Part shown: piece by piece, positions 1-11,893 of the stretch
Position numbering within the stretch: position 1 is the stretch's first letter
How the letters are laid out: every line of letters begins with the position of its first letter
From: Epiperipatus broadwayi
Taxonomy: Eukaryota > Onychophora > Udeonychophora > Euonychophora > Peripatidae
Reading direction: 5' to 3'
DNA length: 64,000 bases
Assembly (NCBI GenBank): GCA_028023455.1
Contig: JAQFVV010012535.1
Location: forward strand, 2,544,001 to 2,608,000
Position numbers and translations under genes: made by a program
Notes under the pieces: model-generated
Databases searched by the model: none
Told to the model about the DNA's origin: nothing
Seen by the model: the letters and a program-made list of their open reading frames with translations, nothing else

Positions 1-767
1 TTTAATAAAAAAATTATTAAGAGATTAAATAATTTATATCTTTAATTCCAATCACAATTGTAGTAAATTATAATTCAATAAAATCATGTTTTATATATAA
101 TATTTATGCAAATTTGCGTCTGATCCGATTTGCAAATTTATTTATTCAATAGAAGGGAAAGTGTTAGAAAGAAATGGTTTCATTTCTTTCTTAACTAAAT
201 TAGTTTTCTAAGAGATTTAGTTATTTCTAATAAATAATAAAATGTAAAAAATTGCAACAATATGATTAAAGCATTGTTTGTAATATGAATGTTCTTTTAT
301 ATATTAATCCAGAATGCATCAGTTTTATCGGTATATTTTACATGATACCTGAAATGTAATTGTATCACTCTAGCTGAAATCCACTGGGATAGATTATTCA
401 TATAACAAATAGGCCAAAAAAATTGATTCTATATCTATCTAACATATTGATTAATATTGCAAAAACCAATATAATAATGATCTTATGATACAGAGATAGC
501 GCATCTTCCACTATACTGACCATCTGGAGATTAAATCTGGCTCAAGTAATATTCTTTTTAATATGATTAGGATTTCTTACTTAGGTAACTAATGCACAAA
601 TGGAACCATTCTATTTTGGTCAGTAAATGACTATATAGATATTCTTAGAGAACAGAACAAGAATGGAAAAACTCAAGTCTTTAGCATTTAAAATTAGTAC
701 AGTATTGCGTTCTTATTCAGTATGTATTGTTGGAGTTCTTTATTTTGCAATGTGATATTTATTATTA
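1..767. other. AT-rich spacer, no gene seen
   Basis: No open frame of note, no repeat structure and no RNA gene were recognised. The sequence is unremarkable AT-rich DNA. Confidence 0.6.
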
Positions 768-796
768 ACACTATTATTATTATTATTATTATTATT
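768..796. repeat. (ATT)n microsatellite
   Basis: A short run of ATT trinucleotides lies in AT-rich spacer. Nothing recognisable lies between it and about 1190. Confidence 0.85.
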
Positions 797-1189
797 AAAA
801 ATGTTTGTTTTTTGCAAGATTTGCTATCTTAATATTGAACTGGATACTTTATCCGATTCAAGGGTTCTATCATGTAAATTGGAAAAAAAAAAAACCCAAG
901 TTTTATATGTGCAATAACACACATACTTATTTATTTTGAAATCTTATCTTTTTAATTCTAAGTTGATTTTAGTATAAAATATTTTTTTTTATGACGCTTG
1001 TTTTCTTTTAAAATAATTAAAAGCAAACAAGGTTTAATTAGTGCTCTTATATGTATTTTATTTAAACTAAAAAAAAAAATTTAATGTTGATGTATTTTAA
1101 AGCTGAGATTTAGTTTTGTATTTTTTTTTTATAAAAAAAAATAATAATCATTTTTGTAAGATTAAGCCCTGTAAGATATTGTTTTCTAA

Positions 1190-1705
1190 TTAAGATTGCG
1201 CGGGAGATAACGAAGGACATAAATAGCTGGGTAATTTATTTTTTTGTTTGATTAGAGAGGAGGATTCAAAGAGACTGTTCTGTTCATTCAGTTTTTATTG
1301 CTCACCTTCTTCTTATTGAAGATCGATCCAGATTTTAGCTGTTATTGAACTGTTGCATTGTGAAAGTGACTAAAATTTCTTTTTTTGATATTGGTGCTAT
1401 GGGAATCACCAAGTTGAATTTCCGTTGACCGACAATAACTCTATTTGCCGCGATAATAGCAGTCATTCAGATGCCATGCCTGTAATATACGCCATGAAGA
1501 ATCTCCACAACATGATGGGCTGAGCCTTTCCAAAGATGAACCGCTGGAGCTCCAAATTGTGACTTTCATCATGACCTAACTGTCAAGTCCAGAGTGGATC
1601 CCGATAATGCCTCCAGACTTCTGAACCTGTAGTAAATGACATCCGTTGTAGAGGACTCCATAAACCGAGCTTTGTGTGAACAACAGAACTTAATATTATC
1701 TCGAG
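1190..1705 (+). promoter_or_regulatory. Possible promoter and 5' non-coding exon
   Basis: This block is visibly richer in G+C and in non-repetitive sequence than its flanks. A weak TATA-like stretch (ataaata) lies near 1220. An initiator-like TCAGTT follows near 1289. The block ends at a consensus 5' splice donor, tcgag|gtaac, with the exon end at 1705. The ATG triplets inside open only very short frames, so if it is an exon it is 5' untranslated. No homology was recognised. It could equally be an old LTR or other element. The downstream spacer to 2279 shows nothing. Confidence 0.25.
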
Positions 1706-2279
1706 GTAACTTACCTTTCCATGTCAAAATCAGGGCTAAATCTCTAATTAAGTCTCTCGCAAATCTCAGCTTAATCTTAAAAGGAAATTATATTTACGAT
1801 GTGTAATTTATCAATTTAAATATTAATGTATTTTTGTTTATTTTACAGTACAATCTTAGTAGCAAGATTTTCAATCTTAAAATGTTGCTTGTTCGAGTGT
1901 GTAGGGCGAGTGATATTTTATGTGCTTAATAATTTCTCAGTTTTATGATTAACCCTTGTTAAATGCTCAGACTGACCTTAGTAGTTTTCTTTTATTTTTG
2001 TTTGTTTGTTTGCTTTGGCGTAAACTAAATCAAACTTGGCTTTGGCTAGCGATTGCGAGGATATATGATTTATTTATTTTTGGTAGAGATTTATTTGCTA
2101 TAATTCAGATTGCGTAATTCATGTTTCTTTCTTGTGTGAGACTAACCTTGTCTCATTTCAATGTACTTGTCCATGAGCGTTTTGCAGAATTATGACATTC
2201 TTGGTTCCAACATTTCTTTTCTGGACTAAGAAAAGCTCGTCTGTGCTGTCCCGTTATTCTCCACAAACGTCCATCTTAC

Positions 2280-2479
2280 TAAATCTCTATAGTAATGTGA
2301 AAGCTAAACACCTTCAAACAGATACGCTTTAAAAATGCTTAAGTGACAGCCAATCAGATGGAATAATGGCACTTAAGCATTTTTAAAGCGTATCTGTTTG
2401 AAGGTGTTTAGCTTTCACGTTATTATATTATCTGTTTACGCTTAAATTTAATATATTTACATTTATTAAATCTCTATAG
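2280..2479. mobile_element. Foldback (MITE-like) insertion with 13-bp direct repeats
   Basis: Two 53-nt arms (2293-2345 and 2370-2422) are almost perfect reverse complements separated by a 24-nt loop. They are followed by a 44-nt AT-rich tail. The whole 174-bp insert lies between two copies of taaatctctatag (2280-2292 and 2467-2479), which look like a target-site duplication. It encodes nothing. A 13-bp duplication is longer than is usual for TA- or 8-bp-duplicating DNA transposons. Target-primed mobilisation of a hairpin sequence is an alternative. Confidence 0.65.
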
Positions 2480-2932
2480 GGAAAAGGGAATTGGTTGGGT
2501 GGACCACTAGCAAGAAGATATAAGCCATTATTGTGTCATAGATAAGAAATGAACGTGTCTGCCTGGGTATTTAACGTAGTTCTGCTCGCATACACTCAAT
2601 GTTAAGATCTGCTAAGTAAATATATATCAAGTTTCATGTTTATTTTGTTATTATGTTTAATAAATTTACAAAGTTCTTATAGGTATTTTGGCTGACGTTT
2701 GTCTCAGTGTTTTCTCAATTGTCTGAACCATCTTCATTAGCTTTTGCTCTCCCTGGGTTTAGTCCAGCACATTCATGTTCGTATATCCTGCCCACCCTTA
2801 AAATAAATGTCTAGTTCCGGTTTTCGGACTAGTGGCGCCCTCATGGTCAGGATGTACGAAACAAAAATCTTTCGTCCGGCACAATATAAACTGAGCACTG
2901 ATTATATATATATATATGGGAGATGATAATCT
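2480..2932. other. Spacer, slightly GC-richer, no gene seen
   Basis: The sequence appears to be single copy within the window, ending in a short (TA)n near 2905. No frame or RNA was recognised. Confidence 0.5.
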
Positions 2933-2979
2933 GGACCAACTTATGAGTGCTGGTTTAGCATGAAATACGGCTATTGGTG
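2933..2979 (+). ncRNA. Hammerhead-ribozyme-like motif, copy A
   Basis: The order of elements matches a minimal type I hammerhead. A helix I 5' strand (accaa) is followed by the core box, here CUUAUGA with one change from CUGAUGA. Helix II comes next (GUGCUG, loop GUU, UAGCAU, six pairs including G-U wobbles), then GAAA. A very short helix III region follows, then a U-H site, and finally UUGGU, which pairs back with accaa. The core change probably makes this copy inactive. Related copies in the window keep the canonical core box. It sits just after a (TA)n run and about 60 nt before tRNA-like promoter boxes. Confidence 0.5.
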
Positions 2980-3029
2980 ATTATTTATCTTTTCTACATG
3001 TATGTGGTTACATGTATCCGTCATATGAG

Positions 3030-3100
3030 ATAGTCTGGGTAGTTGAAAGGTGCTTGAAAGTCTGAGTTCAAATTCCCTACAGCTCCAGGTATATAAAGAA
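3030..3100 (+). repeat. tRNA-like SINE promoter boxes next to hammerhead motif
   Basis: An A-box-like stretch (tgggtagttgaaaggtgc, 3036-3053) is followed by a B-box-like gagttcaaattcc (3064-3076), spaced as in tRNA-derived SINEs. There is no cloverleaf good enough for a tRNA gene. Its proximity to the hammerhead-like motif suggests one composite SINE-like unit. Confidence 0.35.
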
Positions 3101-4496
3101 TGCCTAAATTTCAAATATTTAAAAAGGACAATGTAAATGTCATATCTTTATATAATCATCGATAATATTAGAAAAGGTTTAGATTAAAAAATGATAGCAT
3201 AGATAATAGCGTTATTGACATAAAAAAGAATAAGATATTGAGTATGAAATCTCCAAAGAGCCATAATATCTATCTTTATTTTTAATTTTTTTTTTTTTTT
3301 AAATATTATATCTTTATATAGTCATCAATAATATTACACTACTTTTTATATTAAAAGTAATAAAGATATCAGTTTAATTAATATTGTTTTATATTAAAAA
3401 AAAGAAGAGAAGATAGACCTGAATATAAATAAAAACGTCCAAAGAATTGTAATATCTTTCATCTTTTATTTGAAAATTTGAAAGTCAACATTTTGGAACT
3501 AGATCACAATCAAAGCTTGCTTTGAGAAATTACAAATCAATCTATATATAAACAAAGTGTTTAATTTGCCTAGATTAAAATGTGAGCTTAATTTAAAAAG
3601 TTGCATAAATCAATTGTAAACAAACAAAATTAAGAAAACAATGATTTAAATTATCTTAAATAGTGTAAGTAAATACATTCAGAATGAAATGCGTTTTTTT
3701 TTTTAAAAATAATATTTTATATTAAATTATGATGTTTGCAATGCTGTGTAAATAAAAAATAAAACAATTAATAAAAACAAATATTATTTAAAAAAAAAAC
3801 AAATTAATGAAGTTGGCAAAAAAAAAAAAAATAGAACACATAGTCATGGAAAAAATAGTTTCAAAGAAATCAGAAAAACAAACAAACAAAAAATTATTAA
3901 TATATTTAATATATCCAGGGCCATGTATTCAGTTGGCAGCTAAATAATTATAATCTTTAAATAAGAGAAAAAACAACTACAGTCTAAATAAATTTCAAGA
4001 GTTTATTTACTTTGAATAATAATAACAGTATTAGTAAGCTTTAGTAATTCAACATGCTACTTGCCAGTTGAGAACAAGATCACCTAGATTTATCTCTTAA
4101 CAATTCATACATCCTTAAAAAAATCTCTTTTATTTTGTAAAGGTATAATTTTGTAAGCACCCTACAGATCACACACATTATTCTGAGATAGTCGAATTGT
4201 ATTCTTGATTAGAGCTCTTCTTAATTAATTTCCAGAACAACATAATATAACTCAATTTAGTATTCAATATACCATTTTACTGCATTTCTTTTACACTACC
4301 TCTGATTTTTTTTACATCTTCTGCAGACTCTTTTATCGCCTTTGCTAATTTGCATAAATTGAACTTTTCTTTAGATGCAAATTAGCATATTGCAGTTTCC
4401 AAAAATTAGTTTCTTTTTTTTTTTGCATAATAATTATTTATTCTATTTCTGTAGTATTCTATCTTATCAATATTACAAGCTTGTACCTTTATTTTT
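3101..4496. other. AT-rich low-complexity spacer
   Basis: Long A and T homopolymers occur with no recognisable gene or element. Confidence 0.6.
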
Positions 4497-4631
<135 letters not shown>

Positions 4632-5101
4632 CTTGAAATGTAAATTTACACCATATTGCTCGTTCTATAGTTTGTGGCTTATTGGTATTTTTGATTTAAA
4701 GGATAGCAATAAACATACAGCATACACATCACAATTATTAAAAACAACAGTAAAGCACTTTTTAAATAACCCATTGTAAGCTAAATACTTCTCCAACAAA
4801 TCTTCATAAAATGACAATAAAGGAAGAATTACTTCCAAATTTTGCAATTTTCCAGTAGCAACAATTAAAGTGGGGGTTTTTCTTAGCAAAAAATACTAAT
4901 TAATAAATAATCATTTAACAACTAATATTGGATAATTACATGGGTTGATTGTGAACTAACTATTTGAAATAAAAGCCAAATTCAAACTTGATTAAAATAT
5001 AAAAATCAAATTTTACTCAACCCAAATCTGAAATAAAGCAGACCAAAGCATTTTCACTATATATATATATATAAATTTAAAGATTTTCATAGAATGAGCA
5101 A
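4632..5101. other. Spacer, no gene seen
   Basis: Short frames only, and no recognised element. Confidence 0.5.
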
Positions 5102-5103
5102 AA

Positions 5104-5200
5104 CTAAGCAAATAAAATGATTTGAATTGTCTTAAATAACATAACTAATATATTTGGGGCAAAGATATTTAAAAGAATTCAAATCATTTTATTTGCTTAG
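5104..5200. repeat. Perfect 25-bp inverted repeat
   Basis: Positions 5104-5128 and 5176-5200 are exact reverse complements around a 47-nt loop. It may be a small MITE or a relic of one. No target duplication is obvious. Confidence 0.7.
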
Positions 5201-6784
5201 ATTTATTTATTTTCTGAAATTCTTTAAAATAAGTATCTACGTCTAATTTACTACTTTTAAAACAACTAAAATATTAAGCTAAAAGTGGTTTGCTTTTAGT
5301 TTAATGTAAGTTAGACAAACTATTCTTATTAGATTACATGATTTCAGCTTGCATTTGTAGTTTTAATTGGTTGTTACCTGGTTACAACGAGTAGCTGAAA
5401 TCTAACCTGCATTACTACACAATAAATTTTCTATTATATTTCAGTGTTTAGATCTATAAATCGACAAAAATGTTTAAATTAATAGATACAATTTTTTGTG
5501 GAAGATGTTTGGTTACTTGTGAAAATGCAGAGAAGTTGTTTTACTTCCAATTTTAGCATATATAAACTATCTATGTTTTATGTATTACTCTTGAAATATT
5601 AAACTAAAAGTGGTCTGTATTTCCAGTTTTAGTTAATCAATATCTGATTACGTCGAAAGTGAAATTTAACCTAGTTTATAGTGTGAAAAAATCTCATCAT
5701 AATTCGATATGTACATATATATATCTTGAAAACAAACAAGCATTATATATGTATATAATATGCTTTTAAATTTACAAAAAAACCAAAAAAACAAAAACAA
5801 AAAAGGTTTATGCTCAATTTAGCATTGTTTTTTCTATATTTAATCATTTACAAATGTCATTTTTGACGAACATTTTTTTAACTAATACTTTTATAACTTA
5901 TATTTTAATTTTTTATTATATTGCTTAAAACCTATTTTATGTATGCATAAAAAATACTGAATATGTTATTTTTTTAATTTATAAAATACACTTTTTAATA
6001 GCAATAATTATATATATATTCATTTTGTCTCTCAGCACATACCCATATATAAACATACAAATATGTGAATAAACATTTTGGCTTTTCTTTTGTAATGTTT
6101 TCTGCATATATAAAGTTAAACATATATTAGTAAGATTAATTAATGGTGCATATAATAATATTCACTTTATGGAGAAGTTGAATAAAAAATATAAGATTAC
6201 AAGAAGTTTTCACAAAACATTCATTAAATTTCTGATAGAAAAGTATTCATACTCCAGTGAAGTGATAAAAAAGATAAACTTAATTTGTATAAAGGAAAAA
6301 AAATCTTAAAAAAAAACACATTTCACAAACACTTCTTTTTTCTAGAAGAGAAGGAAAAAAAAAAAAACTCCTTTTTAACTTTTTTAAAAACTTTTAGTGA
6401 GGAGGGGAGGAGATATCATTTATCCTTATTTATTTTTTTTATTAATAACTGCGTCAATTATGTGATCAATATTATATGACTCATTAAGCTTTAGATAGCA
6501 TTTGTCTGTGCCACGAGGTAGAATATATAAAACTAAATATGAAATAATATAAATTAAATTTTGTATTTTCTTTAGTCTAATTAAAAAAAAATAAAGATAA
6601 GATATAGATATACAATTTTAATGCACAAATCAGCGCATAACAGCAGATAAAAGGAGCTGTAGTACCAGAGATATCTCCTTTTTTGTTATATGTACTGGTC
6701 TTAAAAATCTATCTTAGAAGCATTACTTCATTAATATATATATATATATATTATAATTCAATGTCTGTATTTCTTCAAATGAAT
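5201..6784. other. AT-rich spacer, no gene seen
   Basis: Contains short (TA)n stretches near 5715, 6010 and 6740. The frame at 6285-6479 is Lys/Phe-rich noise. Confidence 0.5.
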
Positions 6785-7400
6785 ATACATAATCTTATAA
6801 TTGAATATTTATAAATACAGTAAGTAGATATATGTAAAGTATAACTTTAAAAGTTTTATCCACTTAGGAGCACTTTCGACTATCCTCATAGTCTCTGTCA
6901 CTAACACTTTGAAAGGATAACCTTCCCACAATTCCATGATCTTAACTTTTGCTGCCTGTCTGCTAATTAAGTCTTGTTTGTATTTGTATATTAGCATAGC
7001 TTCCTTTATTTTCCTTTTGTTGTTATTTTTTTCAATTTACAATATCTTTACATTATTATAATTGAAGTTAAAACCATAATGATTTATTATGGTCATAAAA
7101 AACGGATGCTGAAACATTATTATTTTATTTGCAATTTTGTTTTGTTTTCTAAACACTTTTTATAACAACAAGTACTCTTTAGTCTTTTTTCCAACATACA
7201 TCTTGATTCCACTATATATCCATTGCCACACCTACATATCCATTTATAAATGATGCAATTTTTATTTGTAAATGAGGTTTTATCTTTACAATTATTTATT
7301 AATTTGTTTATTGTAGGAGGTGTGTAAAATGCAATGTCACATATGCCTTTATAAATTTTTCTTATAAAATTTACTTGATCATTTTAAATATACGGTATTG
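6785..7400 (-). pseudogene. Penelope-like element remnant: linker and GIY-YIG endonuclease
   Basis: Reading the minus strand from 7400 down gives, in broken frames, a Penelope-type linker (CDIAFYTPPTINKLINN). A GIY-YIG-like start follows: IYKWICRCGNGYIVESRC, where families usually have Y-x-I-x-C-x-x-C-x-x-x-Y-I-G-x-T-x-R. The C-terminal tail (YKQDLISRQAAKV) matches the one at 13765-14290, which carries the upstream NVKIL...KIKEA motif. Penelope-like elements encode a reverse transcriptase fused to this endonuclease, which nicks target DNA. Only the endonuclease end survives here, with stops and frameshifts. Confidence 0.7.
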
Positions 7401-7554
7401 TTATCCATATTTTTTTATTAGCAGGAGAATCAATATTATATTATTAATATTTTTATTTTTATATTTCATATTAAAATTTTTAATAATAATTATATATATG
7501 ATTATAATTGTAGCTAACATTTAACAATTCATTCCAATCATTTCAGTATTTTTA

Positions 7555-7675
7555 GCTTTATCCGATGAATATTTATAAATATTTCGAATGATCAGGTAAA
7601 TTTTATAAGGAAAATTTATAAAGATATATGTGACATTGCATTTTACCACCTCCTACATTTTATTACAAGTTTTAA
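7555..7675 (+). pseudogene. Inverted partial copy of the neighbouring Penelope linker
   Basis: Positions 7590-7665 are a near-perfect reverse complement of 7312-7390. They again encode the CDIAFY segment, now on the plus strand. An inverted partial copy next to a Penelope-like element is a known habit of this group. About 150 bp of AT-rich sequence separates the two arms. Confidence 0.6.
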
Positions 7676-9708
7676 ATTTTCAATAAATCTTTTTCATACT
7701 CATTATTATAATTAGATTGCTTAAGTAGAAAGCTAAGCTTCTAAATAGCTTTAGGACACATTTGCACTGTCTGCTAATATAACATTTAATTTTTGAAAAT
7801 AAAGTATTTCCATTCAAAATAAATTATTAATAATTTATATTTTGATTTCTAATAAATATTTTATAAATTAGTGTATAAAAATATCTAGAATTGTAATGAA
7901 TTCACAAATAAACACATTTTTGGTTACTCTATTTTTTAAAAAAAGTGTCATAAAAATGGTGACATCAATTACCTGTCAGAATACAAGTTAGGGACTTGTC
8001 AAAATAGAGCTAGATTCTGTTGTTTTGAAGAATTTTGTATTTTCTTGCCATCTATGGATTTTTTTTGAACTAAAATTTTATAATATAATGTATATAGAAA
8101 AATATGCCTATTACAGTATAAAGTTTGTGCAAATTCTCACTAGGGGAGAATTAATGAAAAAACATATGAAAACATCATATGGTTAACAAAGCAAATTACA
8201 GAGTTCTGATAAACTCACCTTTTGAAACTTATTACTACCTTGTCATCACTAACTGTCTGTTAAAAATATATTGCAATATAATAAAAAATATTTTAATCTG
8301 ATATTTTAAAGCATAATGCGATAGATTTATCACATAGTGACATTTAGTTTTTGTTGATTTTATGAAGTCAATCTACTTCTCCTGACCATTGAATAATGAA
8401 AACATTCTTTGTAAAAAAGAACAGCTTAGTTTTTTTAATATTTGCAAAGTTCAAATATGATTTATTTTTTATTTGTTTGTAAACATAAATTTATATCAAA
8501 TCAAGTTAAATTTATTATATTCTCATACAGAATAATTGTTTAATATTAAAATCAAATGTTGAAAGCTTACAAAAGCCTCACCAGGGAGAGCAATTATTTC
8601 GGTGTGGAATTGAAAGAAATTCATTAAATTTTATAAATTTTTTAAAAAAATGTCATTCGGAAGATGATATAAATATATACATATATTCAAAAATAAATGA
8701 AAAAGAGTTACTACTTTAATTTCCTTACTATATTTTTATTTATTTATTTGCAATTTAAAAAAAAATAACAACTATATTTTTATATTATAATGTTTTTTTT
8801 AATCGATTTTTCGATCAATGATATACCCTGCTAAAAGTTTGGTTTATTTAAAAACTCTTTTTTCCGTCTGCTGCTTCTTGATATTACTATTGATAACATA
8901 TATATATTATCTTTTTCCTAATTTTTATTAACAATGTGTTTATTTCTATACATAAAATACAAGAGCACATACTTATAAAATGAAATTCTCTAATATTTAC
9001 AATTTAAATAAAGTTGCATTTATAGTTTAAATAAAAATAGTTAATCTTTTTATTATTATTAAAATGTTTATTTTAATATTTTCTTAATTCCAAACTTCAT
9101 TATAAATTTTATTTCTTTACTAATTTATTTTTTTGTTTACAAATAATGAAGTTTTCGCTAATTTTTTTTTATTCAGAAAAACGTGATTTCCACTAGCAAT
9201 TTGTGATTCCCATTTACTAACAAAAAATCATTCAGAATTTTATTATAATTCAAGTTGTGTTAAATAAAAAATAAGTGCATTAACAACACTTCTTTACTAA
9301 TTCAATAATATAAAATCTTTCAATGAATTTCATCTTTGACCACGTTTGACTGCTATATGCGTTTGTATATATATTCGATTATAAAAATAATCATGGCTAT
9401 ATTGATATTGAACTATAGATATAAATTTAATTAATAATAAACTTATATAATATTGTTATTAACTCCAAATTATATATATATCATTAAAAGGTATTTATAA
9501 ACAAGTATAGCTTTGCTAACATCTGAAAAAAAGAGAAAAAAGAGTGCCGAGAGGTCAGCACAGCCATCTTGCAAGCAAGCAGTTGGTTGCAGAACGGGTT
9601 CACCTCCTGGCCGATGCTATGATATATGGGAAAAAAGATGAAAATATAGATGATGTTTTCCTGAATGTTAATGATGATGGTGTTTTAATTATATTTCGAT
9701 ATTGGACT
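7676..9708. other. AT-rich spacer, no supported gene
   Basis: No repeat or coding signature was recognised. A small GTG-initiated frame at 9544-9744 (66 codons) has a normal-looking residue mix at its start, but it has no recognised relatives and runs into the foldback at 9709. Confidence 0.5.
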
Positions 9709-10219
9709 ATTTCCATCATCTTAATATGCATATTGAATGTCTAGAAAAATCTAACTTTATTTAAATATTCCAAATACATTCAACTTTTAGTAATAGCACA
9801 TCAAACAGGTTAGTATATGCACAACGTCCCCTCTTCTTCTAGTGATGCTGACCTGACTAGTGACAGCACTAGCATAGGATTCGAACCTGCATCTTTTAGA
9901 TTTTTGATTATTGAATTTTAAGGTAAAGCTCTAACCAACCTTAAAATTCAATAATCAAGAATTTAAGGATTTTTGGTTAGAGCCTTACCTTAAAATTCAA
10001 TAAGCAAGAATCTAAGTATCCAAATTTGAATCCCATGCTAGTACTGTCATTGGTCAGGCCAGAAACACCTGAAAAAGAGGGGAGAATAATACATCTTGAA
10101 ACATTGTGCATATACTAACCTGTTTGATGTGCTATTACTAATAGCTGAATGTATTTGGAATATTTAAATAAAGTTTATTTTTCTAAAGACATTCAATACA
10201 CATATTAGATGATGGAAAT
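9709..10219. mobile_element. Head-to-head pair of tRNA-derived SINEs (long inverted repeat)
   Basis: Two arms of about 240 nt (9709-9945 and 9960-10219) are diverged reverse complements. The left arm on the minus strand has an A-box-like ggttagagc (9936-9928) and a good B box ggttcgaatcc (9887-9877). The right arm has the same A box at 9975-9983 and a decayed B box near 10022-10032. Both end in a shared tail containing aataaagttta, then gacattcaa, then gatgatgg. The pair is therefore two tRNA-headed SINE copies facing each other, or one foldback element built from them. The same tail recurs inverted at 37020-37175. Confidence 0.6.
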
Positions 10220-10978
10220 AATGGAATATATAAATACAACAAAAATATAGATGACTTTTTCAAATGATATAAATCATAAATATGTTCATTTAAATTAATA
10301 CACTTAGATTTTTAATCTATTTATATAGTATCACTTAATGCTAACTCTGAACTCATTTGAAATCTTTTGAAAAATGTAATATCTTGCCTAATTACAGTTT
10401 ATTTTATATTCACTCCTGACTCATATTCTTTTATTCAACATAACTGCTACTGCACTTCTTTAGAATAAATTTAAAATAATCTTGATAATGAAAATAAGGT
10501 TTGTCTGAACCATAAAAGACAAGTTTAAATTTAACATTAAGCATTTTTTTTTAGAATATCTGTTGCTCACCATCTATGCTTTATATGCCAGGTTTCATAA
10601 AATTGTTTATTTGCACTTATAGATTCACTATTATTACACAAATCCAAAGAGCATAAAAATTTCTCTTATGATTTTAATAATATATTTTCAGTCTTTTTAA
10701 GTTATGTGATAATGAAATCCATTTCACACTTTTATTAATTAAATTTGGCAGTAAACAATTAATTTATCTGCTATAGTTGTATTGTTATAATAAATGCCCA
10801 TTGTTTTAATTTTTTTGAAGACTGAAGTTCATCTCATTATCCAAGTTTATTCTTTGACCTAAGGAAATGTAGCAAGTCAAACTGGTCCACATTTTCAAAC
10901 TGAAAGACATTTAAATTAAAAGTTTTTAAGAAATTTTTCCATCACTGATTTATAAAGCAGGTTTTGAACATTAATTAC
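10220..10978. other. Spacer, no gene seen
   Basis: AT-rich sequence, with no frames or repeats recognised. Confidence 0.5.
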
Positions 10979-11495
10979 TAAACTTAATTTTAGTAATATT
11001 TACTGAGGCTATAACCTCGATAATATGCGTATAAAATGCGATAATAGGGACCTCTACAGGTGTTTTAACCACAAGCTTACGCTATGGAAGAAAAGGGTTG
11101 TAACCTCGATAATATGCGTATAAAATGCGATAGTAGGGACCTCTACAGGTGTTTTAACCACAAGCTTATGCTATGGAAGAAAAGGGTCCCCCTCTTTTCT
11201 TCCATAGCGTAAGCTTGTGGTTAAAATACCTGTAGAGGTCTTTTCTTCCATAGTGTAAGCTTGTGGTTAAAACACCTGTAGAGGTCTCTACTATCGCATT
11301 TTATACGCCTCTTTTCTTCCATAGCATAAGCTTGTGGTTAAAACACCTCTTCCATAGCATAAGCTTGTGGTTAAAACACCTGTAGAGGTCCCTACTATCG
11401 CATTTTATACGCATATTATCAAGGTTATAGCCTCAGTAAATATTACTTACGTAATCAATGTGCATTTAATAAATTTATAATTAAACTTAATTTTA
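10979..11495. mobile_element. Complex foldback element with internally duplicated arms and 14-bp direct repeats
   Basis: The outer inverted ends (about 10993-11030 and 11412-11447) read agtaatatttactgagg inwards. Each arm contains a module made of a 'tatgcgtataaaatgcgat' stretch, an 'acctctacaggtgttttaac' stretch and a 'cacaagcttacgctatggaag' stretch. The module appears twice in the left arm. It appears complete or partial four times, inverted, in the right arm. The insert is bracketed by taaacttaatttta at 10979-10992 and 11482-11495, a likely target duplication, with a ~34-nt tail before the right copy. No coding sequence was seen. Confidence 0.7.
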
Positions 11496-11545
11496 TGGAT
11501 TGGAACCAAAACATTAAGAATATTTTCAAAAATTATTTCAGATTC

Positions 11546-11893
11546 ACAACTAAACCAGACTAGCCAAAGAATTAAATTCTAAAACACCACCAATGGTTTT
11601 ACAGCTATAAGAAGACTTCTCAAGTGTAAAGGACTAAAACATAACAAATTTATACTACATATTACATACAATTCCCACTTACACCCCACACACCCATAAT
11701 ATTAAAAAAAAACTTTTAAACAAGTTTCATTTTTTTAATATTAAGGATGTCAGAGATGTAAATGGGAATTATGGGTAATATATAGTATAAATTTGTTGTG
11801 ATTTAATTTTTTATACTTGCGAAGTCTGCTTGTAGCAGTGAAACTATTGCTCGTGTTTTGGAGTTTATTTCTTTGGCTAGTCTGATTTACTTG
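11546..11893. mobile_element. Foldback (MITE-like) element, ~165-bp arms
   Basis: The sequence from the accagactagccaaaga region (11554-11570) to about 11700 is a diverged inverted copy of 11730-11890, for example caaatttatact against agtataaatttg. It encodes nothing. No terminal duplication could be fixed in AT-rich flanks. It starts about 50 bp after the 10979-11495 foldback but is unrelated in sequence. Confidence 0.6.

Noticed and set aside
9544-9744. 66-codon GTG-start ORF with ordinary residue composition
   Set aside because: No homology, no ATG, and it runs into a repeat. Left unsupported.
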